Below, piece after piece: positions 1-7,805 of a stretch of 64,000 bases of DNA (position 1 is its first letter; each line of letters begins with the position of its first letter). A program made the translations under genes and the position numbers. The notes beneath the pieces were generated by a model. That model saw only the letters and a program-made list of their open reading frames with translations, was not told where the DNA came from and did not search any database. Source of the stretch: Catenuloplanes atrovinosus (GTDB lineage Bacteria > Actinomycetota > Actinomycetes > Mycobacteriales > Micromonosporaceae); assembly GCF_031458235.1 (NCBI RefSeq), contig NZ_JAVDYB010000001.1, positions 434,001 through 498,000 of the forward strand. The letters are read 5' to 3'.

Positions 1-260
1 ACTACCAGGCCCGGTACGTCCAGTGGCGTTTCCGGCAGGCCGCGATCGCCGAGCGGGACCGCAGGGCGCGCATGGCCTACCTCGGGTTCGGCGTCACGGC
101 CGGCCTCGGTGTGCTCGGCGCGCTCAGCTTCGCCGTCTGGCAGATCGTTCACGCCGTGAGCTTCCTCGGCGTGCTGGCGATTCCGGCCGTGCTGCTGCTC
201 GCTGGTGGCGCGCTGTGGGGCGGTCACCGCTGCATCACGGTGATTCAGCACTGGCACTGA
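1..260 (+). CDS. Small two-helix membrane protein, 5' end outside window
   Basis: The reading frame is open to the left edge: the codons before the internal ATG at 72 encode a charged stretch (YQARYVQWRFRQAAIAERDR) that reads as the cytoplasmic part of a longer protein, so the ATG at 72 is probably not the start. It is followed by two hydrophobic segments (about 72-150 and 150-230), the second AIPAVLLLAGGALWGG, and a stop at 258-260. It is the first visible gene of the mobile-element block. Small membrane proteins of this kind are common in the transfer regions of actinomycete integrative elements; function is not recognisable from sequence. Confidence 0.55.
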   Translation, partial: YQARYVQWRFRQAAIAERDRRARMAYLGFGVTAGLGVLGALSFAVWQIVHAVSFLGVLAIPAVLLLAGGALWGGHRCITVIQHWH

Positions 261-383
261 CTGCTTCGGCGAGAGCACCCAACTCCATCTGGATCGACGG
301 CACCGGCTGAAGGCCTAGGAAACCGGACCGGCACCGCCGACCACTAGCAACCGATTCCCGTCTCAAGGAAAGGAGCCGGCACG

Positions 384-998
384 ATGCAGGCTACCCCGAA
401 ACAGACCCACGTCCCTGCGCGCTGGCCCGTCGATCAGCTCCGGAAGCTCTGGGGACAGAGCCCGGCGGACGCGGCCAACCACTACGGCGAGCTTCTGCTG
501 GCCCGAGGCCGCGCGGAGAACGAGCGGCTCGCCGCCACGGCGACCACGGTCGAGGATGACGGTCCGTGTGGGGACCCGATCGACGCGTACCTGTCGTGGC
601 ATCAGGAGCGGGAGGAGAAGAAGCTCTCCGCTGAGGTCATGCGCAGCGCGGCGCTGTACCTGGTCCGGCATGGCTGGATTCAGGGCGCCTACTACGATGC
701 CACGTCCGGGGTGTTCACTCCTGCGGCGTGCATGGTCGGCGCGATCGCGATGGTCTGCTACGGCGGCCCGTGTGAGCAGCCGACGGAGATGTTCGACGAG
801 CCCGGCTTCGCCGCGTTCGAGACGTCTCTTCTCTACCTCGACCGGTACCTGATGGACCGGTTCGAGCTGGATTCGTTCACCTTCAACGACACCAAGGGCC
901 GTACCGCCTCGGAGGCGATCGGCGCTCTCCTCGTGGCTGCGGAGCACTACGCCCCGCAGACGACGCACCCTACCGGGACTACCGGCGGTGCGGCATGA
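384..998 (+). CDS. DUF6197-like protein of the integrative element
   Basis: A 204-residue soluble protein. The start is well supported: an AAGGAAAGGAG ribosome binding site lies about 8 bases upstream of ATG 384. The segment GWIQGAYYDATSGVFTPAAC, followed by MVGAIAMVCYGG and a late FNDTKGRTASEAIGALL motif, resembles the DUF6197 family often carried by actinomycete mobile elements. No catalytic motif is evident. Its stop overlaps the next start by 4 bases (ATGA at 995-998), placing it first in a translationally coupled set running to 2414. Family assignment is from memory of the motif and not verified. Confidence 0.7.
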   Translation: MQATPKQTHVPARWPVDQLRKLWGQSPADAANHYGELLLARGRAENERLAATATTVEDDGPCGDPIDAYLSWHQEREEKKLSAEVMRSAALYLVRHGWIQGAYYDATSGVFTPAACMVGAIAMVCYGGPCEQPTEMFDEPGFAAFETSLLYLDRYLMDRFELDSFTFNDTKGRTASEAIGALLVAAEHYAPQTTHPTGTTGGAA

Positions 999-1261
999 GG
1001 ACGAACAGTGTCAAGCGCCGTTTGACGCCCCGGCGCCGTACCGCCCGGCTAGTCCTGCGGTTCGTGGCAGGGCTTTCCCTGGATGGTCGCCGTCACAGCA
1101 ACGCGACGTTCTGGCGTCGTGGCACCCGCCGTGTCGGCGTCCCCGCCTACCTCGTCACCTGGCGCTGGTGGGCTCTGGCCGCCGGTTGGCAGCGGGCATT
1201 GATCCGTCTGTCCGCCGTGGCCGTAACGGTGCTGCTGCTCGCGCTGGTGGTGGTCTTCTGA
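995..1261 (+). CDS. Small basic protein with C-terminal membrane anchor
   Basis: An 88-residue protein starting within an ATGA overlap with the preceding gene and ending in a TGATG overlap with the next, so coupled on both sides. The N-terminal half is strongly basic (VKRRLTPRRRTARL); the C terminus is one hydrophobic helix (LIRLSAVAVTVLLLALVVVF). That makes it a likely tail-anchored or single-span inner-membrane protein of the element. No known family recognised. Confidence 0.6.
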   Translation: MRTNSVKRRLTPRRRTARLVLRFVAGLSLDGRRHSNATFWRRGTRRVGVPAYLVTWRWWALAAGWQRALIRLSAVAVTVLLLALVVVF

Positions 1262-1923
1262 TGGCTGCCAACGCGACACCGCGCAAGCGGAGCAAGCGCA
1301 ACCGTGAGAACAGCGAGTTCGACGCGTTCACCCGCCGCATCATCCGGGCGTTCGCCCGTCGTGTGGCCGGCGGCGACATCGAGGCCCTTCCGGCCTTGCT
1401 GCGCTTGCAAAACGCCGTCGACTCCGCCGTCGAGGAGGCCGTCAAGGGACTTCGGTCCGGCGACCGGCCGTACTCGTGGCAGGACATCGCGTCCCGGCTG
1501 GGTGTGTCCCGGCAGGCGGCGCAGATGCGTTTCGGCAAGCGCTCGGAGCGCATCGCCCTGGACGAGCGGCTCGTCCGCGAAGGCCTGGGCGTGTCCGTGG
1601 CGACGCTCGTTGCGGTGTTCGCCGATCACTTCCCTGGTAGCCCGATGCCGTCTCGGTGTCCGGGCTGCGGCTACCGCTACCCCGACGGGGTGACGGACTG
1701 CCCAACCATGATCACTATCCGTCCGGTCTTGTACCGCCGACGTGGGGAGGACCCGACAGCAGTCAAGACCCTGACCGCAGATCAGCACGCAAGCCTGCAC
1801 GACCCGAAAGCGGCCCGGAAGTCCAGGGCAGCAGCGGCTCGGCAGGCCAAGGCGCCGTGTCCGAACCGCGAACCAGAACTAACCCTGTTCGACAACCTCG
1901 GCGGAGAGGACACCACGCCATGA
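1261..1923 (+). CDS. Helix-turn-helix DNA-binding protein of the element
   Basis: A 220-residue basic protein. ATG 1261 overlaps the previous stop by one base. Around residues 75-95 the sequence WQDIASRLGVSRQAAQMRFG is a convincing sigma70-region-4/MarR-like helix-turn-helix. A cysteine cluster (CPGCGYRYPDGVTDC, near residues 134-148) could bind a metal. The C-terminal third is rich in Ala/Arg/Lys and probably disordered. It sits between small membrane proteins in an ATGA-coupled operon; a regulator of transfer or maintenance functions is plausible but inferred. Confidence 0.65.
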   Translation: MAANATPRKRSKRNRENSEFDAFTRRIIRAFARRVAGGDIEALPALLRLQNAVDSAVEEAVKGLRSGDRPYSWQDIASRLGVSRQAAQMRFGKRSERIALDERLVREGLGVSVATLVAVFADHFPGSPMPSRCPGCGYRYPDGVTDCPTMITIRPVLYRRRGEDPTAVKTLTADQHASLHDPKAARKSRAAAARQAKAPCPNREPELTLFDNLGGEDTTP

Positions 1924-2414
1924 CCACGCACGAGTTCGACTACCGCAATTTCCAGTTCGAGGACGCCGTCAACTACGGGCTCGCGTGCGTAGACGTGCAG
2001 CTTGCCCGGGTGGACACGAAAGCGTCGATCCTGTTCGGTCTCGCGCTTGCCGCGCTGACCGGTGGCGCAGCCATCGTGGTACAGGCCCGCTTGTCGGGTC
2101 CGGCCCTCGCCGTGGCCGTCCTGGTCGCGTTCGAGATCTGCGTCGCGTTGCTACTTCTGGGAGCGGCCATCCGGCCCGACCTGCGCGGTAACTTCGGGTT
2201 CGTTCGCTGGGCGTCCGCACGGTCGGTCGATGACCTCCGTCAGGACATGTTCGACACGGCCCCGAACCGGGACTGCACCGAACAGCTCTGGCTGCGGGCG
2301 CGAAGCGTTCAGCGCAAGTACCGGCGTGTCCGCCTGGCCGTCGACATCCTCGGCCTGGCCCTGGCGACCACTGTCGTCGCTGCCCCTGTCGCAGTCCTCA
2401 ACGGCGCGAGCTGA
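1920..2414 (+). CDS. PycTM-like (Pycsar effector-like) membrane protein
   Basis: 164 residues, ATGA overlap with the upstream gene. The N-terminal helix ends in VDVQLARVDTKASILFG, leading straight into a first membrane hairpin (two hydrophobic helices, about residues 40-80). After a soluble loop (LRQDMFDTAPNRDCTEQLW) there is a second C-terminal helix (VDILGLALATTVVAAPVAVL). The D-x-K-A-S-I-L-x-G motif just before the first helix is the hallmark I associate with the PycTM/DUF5706 domain, the membrane effector of Pycsar anti-phage systems. Proteins with this domain also occur on actinomycete integrative elements without a cyclase. No cNMP cyclase is visible in the window, so a defence role is speculative. 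Confidence 0.6.
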   Translation: MTTHEFDYRNFQFEDAVNYGLACVDVQLARVDTKASILFGLALAALTGGAAIVVQARLSGPALAVAVLVAFEICVALLLLGAAIRPDLRGNFGFVRWASARSVDDLRQDMFDTAPNRDCTEQLWLRARSVQRKYRRVRLAVDILGLALATTVVAAPVAVLNGAS

Positions 2415-2424
2415 AGGGGCTGTC

Positions 2425-2697
2425 ATGACTGAGTACACCAACAGTAAGCACCGTAAGCCCGGAATTTCCAAGACTGGGGTTCCGCAGTTCTCCTATCACT
2501 ACTTCGTCTCTTTCAAGCACGACGTGCCGGACGGGATCGGCTTCACCAACATGGAGCTGACCATGGCGAGGCCGATCCGTGATCTCGACCTCGTTCGACA
2601 GATCGAGACACGGCTTCGCCGTGACGGGTACGTCAACCCGCTGGTGCTGGGCTTCGCCCTGATGCGGGACGGCTCCGCTACGCGGGGTGAGTGCTGA
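2425..2697 (+). CDS. Small soluble protein of unknown function
   Basis: A 90-residue protein starting at ATG 2425 with an AAGGGG ribosome binding site 6 bases upstream. It ends in a TGATG overlap with the DUF2637 gene, so the two are coupled. Sequence features: a basic N terminus, aromatic stretch FSYHYFVSF, and a C-terminal part (PIRDLDLVRQIETRLRRDGY) that could form an amphipathic helix. I do not recognise a family. Position next to the Spd-like gene suggests a role in the conjugative element. Confidence 0.6.
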   Translation: MTEYTNSKHRKPGISKTGVPQFSYHYFVSFKHDVPDGIGFTNMELTMARPIRDLDLVRQIETRLRRDGYVNPLVLGFALMRDGSATRGEC

Positions 2698-3746
2698 TGA
2701 AGCCTCAATCTGGTGAGCCTCGGCTCGCTCTGTACGCCTCCTGGGCGGTGCTCGCGGCGAGCTTCGGCTTGTCGGCCTCGTCCTGGATCGCTTTGGCACG
2801 GGTGGCCGGCTTCAACGATGAGCTGACCATTCCCGGTGCGGGTGTCACCCTCGCTTCGGCGTGGCTGATGCCGGTCGCCGCTGACGGCTATGTCGTCGTG
2901 GCCCTGGTGCTGTGGATGGCGCCGGTACCCGAGCGGGTAGCTGCTTTCGCCCGCTGGAACACCTACGCCGCTGCCGGTGTAGGCATCGTCGCCCAATCCG
3001 CATACCACTTCCTGTCCACCCTCTCTACCAACCAAGAAGCCTGGCGTGTGGGCCTGGCCGCGTTCGTCGGTGCTCTACCGCCGATTTTCGCGGGCCTTGC
3101 CGTCCACATGCGGGCTCTCCTGCGCCGGGAAAGCGGCACCAGCACCATTGCTGCTGACTCCGGGCCCACGCCGAAGTCCACGGCGACTCACGCCGCGATG
3201 GACTCCACCGAACCTGTACATCCCGCCGCCGCGCCTGCCGAACCCGGCAGCCGCCCGGCCACCGATAGCCCACCCGCTGCCCCGGCACGCCCGAGCAGCC
3301 CAGTAGAACTCGCTCCGATTCCGGCCCCCGGCCCGGCTGACTCTGCACCTGATAGCACCACCGCAGCGCCAGCTACGCCCCACACGGTAACCGTCCCGGC
3401 CCCTACCGTCACGCCTGCGCTTCTCGCGACCCGCAAGCCGAGCCCGCGCCCGGCTGGGCCGCTGGCACCGTCCCCCGCCGACACTTCTGTCACCGAGCGG
3501 GACGCTGCACAGCCGCCGACACCGGATGTCGACCCGGCGTTGCTGGCGCAGGGAACGCGTTTCGCCCAGCGGTATCGAGCCGAGCACGGCGAACCGATCA
3601 ACGCGGCGAAGCTGGCCGCCCGCCTTCAAGTCAATTCTCGTGAGGCGGCGCGTGTCCTCCGCGCGCTGGAGTCCGTGAATCCGAGCGCAGTCCGACCGGC
3701 TGTCAACGGCCGACCCGTCGCACCAGGTGATCTGTCTCGACGCTGA
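2697..3746 (+). CDS. DUF2637 (Spd/transfer-associated) membrane protein
   Basis: 349 residues. Start chosen at ATG 2697 because it overlaps the preceding stop (TGATG); a GTG two codons earlier is possible. The N-terminal half has four predicted membrane helices (about residues 8-30, 45-78, 88-112, 118-140) with the DUF2637 pattern ...ASSWIALARVAG...WLMPVAADGYVV. A Pro/Ala/Thr-rich linker follows (residues 150-280). A C-terminal domain (AKLAARLQVNSREAARVLRA) looks like a winged-helix/helix-turn-helix. DUF2637 proteins are found next to replication and transfer genes of pSAM2-type elements, where related Spd proteins assist intramycelial spread. A transfer role is inferred from family and position. 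Confidence 0.8.
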   Translation: MKPQSGEPRLALYASWAVLAASFGLSASSWIALARVAGFNDELTIPGAGVTLASAWLMPVAADGYVVVALVLWMAPVPERVAAFARWNTYAAAGVGIVAQSAYHFLSTLSTNQEAWRVGLAAFVGALPPIFAGLAVHMRALLRRESGTSTIAADSGPTPKSTATHAAMDSTEPVHPAAAPAEPGSRPATDSPPAAPARPSSPVELAPIPAPGPADSAPDSTTAAPATPHTVTVPAPTVTPALLATRKPSPRPAGPLAPSPADTSVTERDAAQPPTPDVDPALLAQGTRFAQRYRAEHGEPINAAKLAARLQVNSREAARVLRALESVNPSAVRPAVNGRPVAPGDLSRR

Positions 3747-3828
3747 GCGTCACGCCCGAAGCCTCACCGCTTCGGGCGTGGCCCCGAACGCCGAGCCCAC
3801 ACTGACCGACCACTCAAGAGGAGCGCCG

Positions 3829-5373
3829 ATGACCGCGACAGCCGACCTCGGGTCGGAGCAGACGCTCCGGCTTGAGTGGCTGTCCCGTTTCACCGACATC
3901 CGCAACCAAGCGATCGCCCGCGCCGCCCGCCCGGACTACGAGGACTGGCTGGAGCACGTACGGCCGGCCGCCGGATGCACCCGCCCGATCCGCCTGTCCG
4001 GCTCCATGGCCACGATCGACGCGGGCACCGGCCGTCTGCTGCACGAGACCTCCACGGCCGGCATGCCCGACGGGATGCTCTACAAGCCCTGCGGCAACCG
4101 GCGTGAGCGGGTGTGCCCGCACTGCTCGGCCCGGTACAAGCGCGACGCCTACCAGGTCGTCAAGACTCTCATGGTCGGCGGTAAGGGCGTCTCCGAACAG
4201 GTCGCTACGCACCCAGCGGTCTTCCCGACCTTCACCGCACCGAGCTTCGGCGAGGTCCACACCCGCTACGTCGAGCGGCACACCTGCCGCGACCGGCGCC
4301 TGTGCGACTGCCGCCCGGAACCGTGCCATGCCCGCCGCAACCCGACCGTGTGCCCGCACGGCGTGCCGATCGTCTGCTTCGCCCGCCACGAGTCCGCCGA
4401 CCGGCGGCTCGGCACCCCACTGTGTGTTGGCTGCTACGACTATGACGGTCAAGCGGTCTGGAACGTGATGTCCGGGGAGCTGTGGCGGCGCACCACCATC
4501 ACGATCCGCCGCCGTCTGCGCCAGCTCGCCCAGGCTCGCGGCCTCACCGGCGTCACCACGACCACGATCGGGCAGGACGGCCAGGTCCGCACCCGGCGTG
4601 TCTCCCCGGTCCGCGTCACGTACGGCAAGGCCTCGGAGATGCAGCGCCGCGCAGTCATCCACTTCCACGTCATCTGCCGCCTCGACGGCATCGACCCCGC
4701 CGACCCCACCGCCGTCGTCCCGCCCCCTGCGGAACTGGACGCACAGGATCTCAAGCAGGTCATCGAGGACGCGGCCCGGTCGGTGGAGTTCACCACGCCC
4801 CCGCACCCGGCCAACCCTGACGGCTGGCTCATCCGCTGGGGCGACCAACTCGACGTCAAGCTCATCACGGTCGCCGCGAACGGCGAGATCACCGACGAAC
4901 AGGTCGCCCGGTACCTGGCCAAGTACGCCACGAAATCCACCGAGGCCACCGGCTACACCAGCGCCCGCCTCGACCGCACCGACCTCGGCACCCTCGACCT
5001 GTATGCCACTCACCCGGAGCGGCTGGCCTACGCCTCCTGGATGCTCGGCCGCTACGCCGACTGGCGACGGCTACGCCGCTGGGCGCACCAGTTCGGCTAC
5101 GGCGGCCACCCCTTCACCAAATCCCGCACTCACCGTGTCACCTTCAGCCTTCTTCGCCAGGCACGCCGCGACTACGTCCGCGCGCTCACCACCGGCCCCG
5201 AATCCTCCGGCCGGCTACCGGAGCCCCCGACGACCCTGGTCGTGAGCTTCCTCGAATTCGTCGGCTCCGGCTGGCTCACACCCGCAGACGCCATGCTCGC
5301 CAACACCTCCGCAGCGCTCGCCAGAGAGCACCAGCAAGCCGCCCGGCAGCATCTGGCGGCCCTGGCCGCGTAG
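3829..5373 (+). CDS. repSA: RepSA-type replication initiator of AICE
   Basis: 514 residues from ATG 3829, chosen because AAGAGGAG lies just upstream; the frame stays open 34 codons further but that stretch has no ribosome binding site. Cysteine-rich segments (CGNRRERVCPHCSARYKRDA; later CRDRRLCDC and CVGCYDYDG) give zinc-binding-like modules. The central region includes RRAVIHFHVICRLDG, a His-hydrophobic-His (HFH) motif typical of rolling-circle initiators, and VARYLAKYATKSTE, matching the Y-x3-KY tyrosine motif of that class. These are the signatures of the RepSA/pSAM2 family, which nicks the element's origin after excision. Gene order rep-xis-int is the canonical AICE order. The origin was not located. 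Confidence 0.88.
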   Translation: MTATADLGSEQTLRLEWLSRFTDIRNQAIARAARPDYEDWLEHVRPAAGCTRPIRLSGSMATIDAGTGRLLHETSTAGMPDGMLYKPCGNRRERVCPHCSARYKRDAYQVVKTLMVGGKGVSEQVATHPAVFPTFTAPSFGEVHTRYVERHTCRDRRLCDCRPEPCHARRNPTVCPHGVPIVCFARHESADRRLGTPLCVGCYDYDGQAVWNVMSGELWRRTTITIRRRLRQLAQARGLTGVTTTTIGQDGQVRTRRVSPVRVTYGKASEMQRRAVIHFHVICRLDGIDPADPTAVVPPPAELDAQDLKQVIEDAARSVEFTTPPHPANPDGWLIRWGDQLDVKLITVAANGEITDEQVARYLAKYATKSTEATGYTSARLDRTDLGTLDLYATHPERLAYASWMLGRYADWRRLRRWAHQFGYGGHPFTKSRTHRVTFSLLRQARRDYVRALTTGPESSGRLPEPPTTLVVSFLEFVGSGWLTPADAMLANTSAALAREHQQAARQHLAALAA

Positions 5374-5424
5374 CGCGAAACACCGTCAATTCCAGCTTGA
5401 CGCTTGACGTAGGAGGACTGGCTT

Positions 5425-5751
5425 ATGGGTGGCGCGGAATCCGCCCGCCTGACGTTTTATCTGGCCGCAGAGGTGGCGGAGCAGCTTCGCTGCTCGAAGT
5501 GGTGGGTCGAGGAGCAGGCGCGCAAGCAGCGTATTCCTTACTGCCGAATCGCTGGCGGCTTCCGTTTTACGGACGATCACATCGCGGAGATCGCCCGGCT
5601 TCTGGAGGTGCGGCCGACCCGGGAGGCTGAGCCGCTGCCGCGTTCGGTTCCTCGCGCGGTGGGCGAACTGCGGTCGTCGGCTTCGACTCGGCTCGCCGCC
5701 CGTGCGCCTCAGCGTGCCCGGCGGACGTCACCGCGACCGGCCGCCGCGTAG
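5425..5751 (+). CDS. xis: Excisionase (MerR-like helix-turn-helix)
   Basis: A 108-residue protein. Residues 10-55 (LAAEVAEQLRCSKWWVEEQA...RIAGGFRFTDDHIAEI) form the winged helix-turn-helix of excisionase/AlpA-like DNA-binding proteins. The C terminus is a basic Arg/Ala/Pro tail. ATG 5425 has an AGGAGG-like site about 10 bases upstream. It lies 14 bases upstream of the integrase gene, as in pSAM2-like elements. There it directs the integrase towards excision by bending DNA at the attachment site. Confidence 0.88.
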   Translation: MGGAESARLTFYLAAEVAEQLRCSKWWVEEQARKQRIPYCRIAGGFRFTDDHIAEIARLLEVRPTREAEPLPRSVPRAVGELRSSASTRLAARAPQRARRTSPRPAAA

Positions 5752-5765
5752 GGGGTTGGTGGGAC

Positions 5766-7289
5766 ATGGGATACGCGGAAAAACGCGGTGACTACTGGCG
5801 TGGCCGGTACAAGGTCGGTCCCGGCAAGTACGACACCGTGAAGCACCCGGACGGGTCGGCCGTCCGCTTCCGCACGCGCAGGGAGGCGGAGACAGCCGCG
5901 AACGACGCTGAGGCCGCGTTGCGTGCGGGGCGGCGGCGCGCGGGAGCGTCGGGCAGGATTCCGTTCATCGACTGGTCGAACGATTGGTACGACAGCCAGG
6001 ATCTGGCGGATTCGACCATGCAGAACTACCGGCGCCGGTTGGAAGAACACCTGCTGCCTACGTTCGGTGAGATGCTGCTCGTGGATATCACGGCTGCGGA
6101 TGTGGCCCGGTGGGAGAAGGCAGAGAGGGCGGCAGGCTACGCGGCGGCGAGCATCCGCTCCTGGCGGGCACTGCTACATCTGTTACTGGCCGATGCTCTC
6201 GATGAGGGCCGTATCGCGGTGAACCCGGCGGCACGGCGGAAGGGGCGGGGCCGTCGCACGGGCCGTTCTCGCGGTCCCGGCTCGGCGCGGGCGATCACGT
6301 CCGCCCTGGGCGTGCTGCTCATCGCCGAGCGTGCGGCGCTGCTGTCCGGCCGCGACGCCGAGTTCGTCCGGGTGGTGACGTTGGGCTTCACCGGGCTGCG
6401 CTGGGGCGAGTCGGTCGGCCTGGAGCCGGAGTACGTGACCCGGGAGGGCATCGACGTGCAGTGGCAGCTCTACGAACTCGACGACGGGTCGTTCACCAGG
6501 GTGCGGCCCAAGAACGAGTCGACGCGGCTGGTCTACGCCCCGGAGTGGCTACTCCTTCTGCTGCGGGAGCATCTCGCGGATACCGCACCTCGGGCGTGCT
6601 CGTGCCACGGGCGCCGGTACGTGTTCAGTGGGCACCGTCCGACGAACAACGCTGCCCGGCAGACGGGGCCGACGCTGGCGGAGGTGGCTCGGCTCGCCGG
6701 GGTGTCCGTCGGCACCGTCTCCGGCGTGCTGAACGGCCGTACCTCGGTGGCCGAGCAGACACGCGACCGCGTGAAGCGGGTGATCGATGAGTTGGGTTAC
6801 GTCCGTGGTGCGGTCACCGGTGAGCTGGCACCGCACTCCCGCCGCAACGGTTTCGCTACGTGGGTCTTCCGCCCGGCGGCGAGCGGCCGGTACCCCGCGA
6901 AGGCGCCACGGCCGGCCCGCCCGGTGCCGCTTCTCGCCGAGCCGTGGCCAGGCGCACCGGTGCATGGTCGCAACGCGGCAGAGCGGGCCGAACTGTGCTG
7001 GTTGCCGATCGCGGAGGACCTGACCCCGCACGGTCTCCGCCACACCTACAAGACCCTGATGGACGAGCTGGGTATCCCGCCCGTGCTGAAAGATCACCAG
7101 ATGGGCCACCTGGACGGCTCGGTGCAGGCGCTCTACTCCCACGTCACGGAGGGAATGATCGCGCGGCTTCTCGACGGCCTGACCGACCTTTGGAATCAGG
7201 CGCTGCGAGAGCGCCGTCGGATACATCCCCACTCGCCGGTGCGTGCGCTGGATCGCCTGCTGGCGGAGGTGCCCGATGCCGACGTGTGA
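5766..7289 (+). CDS. int: Tyrosine integrase with internal LacI-type HTH
   Basis: 507 residues, longer than typical AICE integrases (about 380-450). N-terminal Arm/SAM-like DNA-binding domain (residues 1-160), then the catalytic domain. Visible catalytic residues: Arg212 in TGLRWGES, His422-Gly-Leu-Arg425-His426, a later Gly-His (QMGHLD), and nucleophile Tyr457 in LYSHVT. Between Arg212 and the HxxR box, at about residues 303-350 (6672-6815), sits a LacI-family DNA-binding headpiece (VARLAGVSVGTVSGVLNGR then VKRVIDELGYV). The gene is 14 bases after xis and about 100 bases from the 3' end of tRNA-Val, the presumed target. Site-specific integration/excision is well supported; the function of the insert is unknown. 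Confidence 0.93.
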   Translation: MGYAEKRGDYWRGRYKVGPGKYDTVKHPDGSAVRFRTRREAETAANDAEAALRAGRRRAGASGRIPFIDWSNDWYDSQDLADSTMQNYRRRLEEHLLPTFGEMLLVDITAADVARWEKAERAAGYAAASIRSWRALLHLLLADALDEGRIAVNPAARRKGRGRRTGRSRGPGSARAITSALGVLLIAERAALLSGRDAEFVRVVTLGFTGLRWGESVGLEPEYVTREGIDVQWQLYELDDGSFTRVRPKNESTRLVYAPEWLLLLLREHLADTAPRACSCHGRRYVFSGHRPTNNAARQTGPTLAEVARLAGVSVGTVSGVLNGRTSVAEQTRDRVKRVIDELGYVRGAVTGELAPHSRRNGFATWVFRPAASGRYPAKAPRPARPVPLLAEPWPGAPVHGRNAAERAELCWLPIAEDLTPHGLRHTYKTLMDELGIPPVLKDHQMGHLDGSVQALYSHVTEGMIARLLDGLTDLWNQALRERRRIHPHSPVRALDRLLAEVPDADV

Positions 7290-7390
7290 CCGGGGGAGAT
7301 CATCTCCCAGAATTCTCCCAAGCGGCCGCAGAAACGAGTTAAGGCCGATTCCCCGTTTCCGGGAAACCGGCCCTGACCTGCGGTTCTTGC

Positions 7391-7440
7391 TGGTGGGCGA
7401 TACTGGGTTTGAACCAGTGACCTCTTCCGTGTCAAGGAAG
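7391..7440. other. Probable attachment site (att) at tRNA-Val 3' end
   Basis: The integrase gene points at and ends about 100 bases from the CCA end of the tRNA-Val gene. Actinomycete integrative elements recombine into tRNA 3' ends, keeping the tRNA intact, so the junction should lie within the 3' half (T-arm and acceptor) of this gene. The other copy of the core repeat would be at the far end of the element, left of the window, so exact limits cannot be set here. Confidence 0.5.
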
Positions 7441-7465
7441 CGCGCTCCCACTGCGCCAATCGCCC
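7391..7465 (-). tRNA. tRNA-Val (GAC anticodon)
   Basis: On the minus strand the sequence folds as a cloverleaf: acceptor GGGCGAU/AUCGCCC, anticodon stem CUUCC/GGAAG enclosing loop UUGACAC with anticodon GAC, T-stem ACUGG/CCAGU with loop UUCAAAC. The discriminator is A at 7394 and CCA is encoded at 7393-7391. Without CCA the gene is 72 bases. It is the probable integration site of the element to its left. Confidence 0.95.
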
Positions 7466-7480
7466 TAGGCAATACTGCCG

Positions 7481-7551
7481 AGGTGGAGACGGGATTTGAA
7501 CCCGTGTACACGGCTTTGCAGGCCGTTGCCTCGCCTCTCGGCCACTCCACC
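7481..7551 (-). tRNA. tRNA-Cys (GCA anticodon)
   Basis: Minus-strand cloverleaf of 71 bases: acceptor GGUGGAG/CUCCACC, anticodon stem ACGGC/GCCGU with loop CUGCAAA (anticodon GCA), T-arm ACGGG-UUCAAAU-CCCGU. Discriminator U; CCA is not encoded. It lies 15 bases upstream of tRNA-Val in the same direction, so the three tRNAs are probably co-transcribed. Confidence 0.95.
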
Positions 7552-7586
7552 GAGGTGACCCCCGCGTGCTGTGGCGGCCTTCTCCG

Positions 7587-7659
7587 AGCGGACGACGGGA
7601 CTCGAACCCGCGACCCTCACCTTGGCAAGGTGATGCGCTACCAACTGCGCTACGTCCGC
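7587..7659 (-). tRNA. tRNA-Gly (GCC anticodon)
   Basis: Minus-strand cloverleaf of 73 bases: acceptor GCGGACG/CGUCCGC, D-arm with GUAGCGCAGUUGGUAGCGC, anticodon stem UCACC/GGUGA around loop UUGCCAA (anticodon GCC), T-arm CGGG-UUCGAGU-CCCG. Discriminator U, no encoded CCA. It is first in the Gly-Cys-Val order, a common tRNA cluster in actinomycetes. Confidence 0.95.
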
Positions 7660-7762
7660 CTGCTATGTAGTTTGTCCTGCTGTGTCCGCTGGTTCCCGTT
7701 TCCGTTCCCCGGCGACGAAGAGAACTTTAGCGGACCCCCGGGCCCACCTCCAAATCAGGGGT

Positions 7763-7794
7763 CCCCCCGCGCGTCGCAGCGGAAGCGCGGGGGG
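7763..7794 (-). terminator. GC-rich hairpin after the TRAP operon
   Basis: Perfect 10-base inverted repeat CCCCCCGCGC (7763-7772) and GCGCGGGGGG (7785-7794) with a 12-base loop. It starts 12 bases beyond the stop of the leftward TAXI-protein gene. There is no U tract, as is usual for terminators in high-GC actinomycetes. Confidence 0.65.
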
Positions 7795-7805
7795 GAAGGC
7801 GGGGG

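Noticed and set aside
1920-2414. Complete Pycsar defence system
   Set aside because: No cyclase gene is visible beside the PycTM-like gene; adjacent genes are transfer- and maintenance-like.
1-7289. Prophage remnant
   Set aside because: Integrase and excisionase are present but there are no capsid, tail or lysis genes; the RepSA-type initiator and DUF2637 gene mark an actinomycete integrative-conjugative element.
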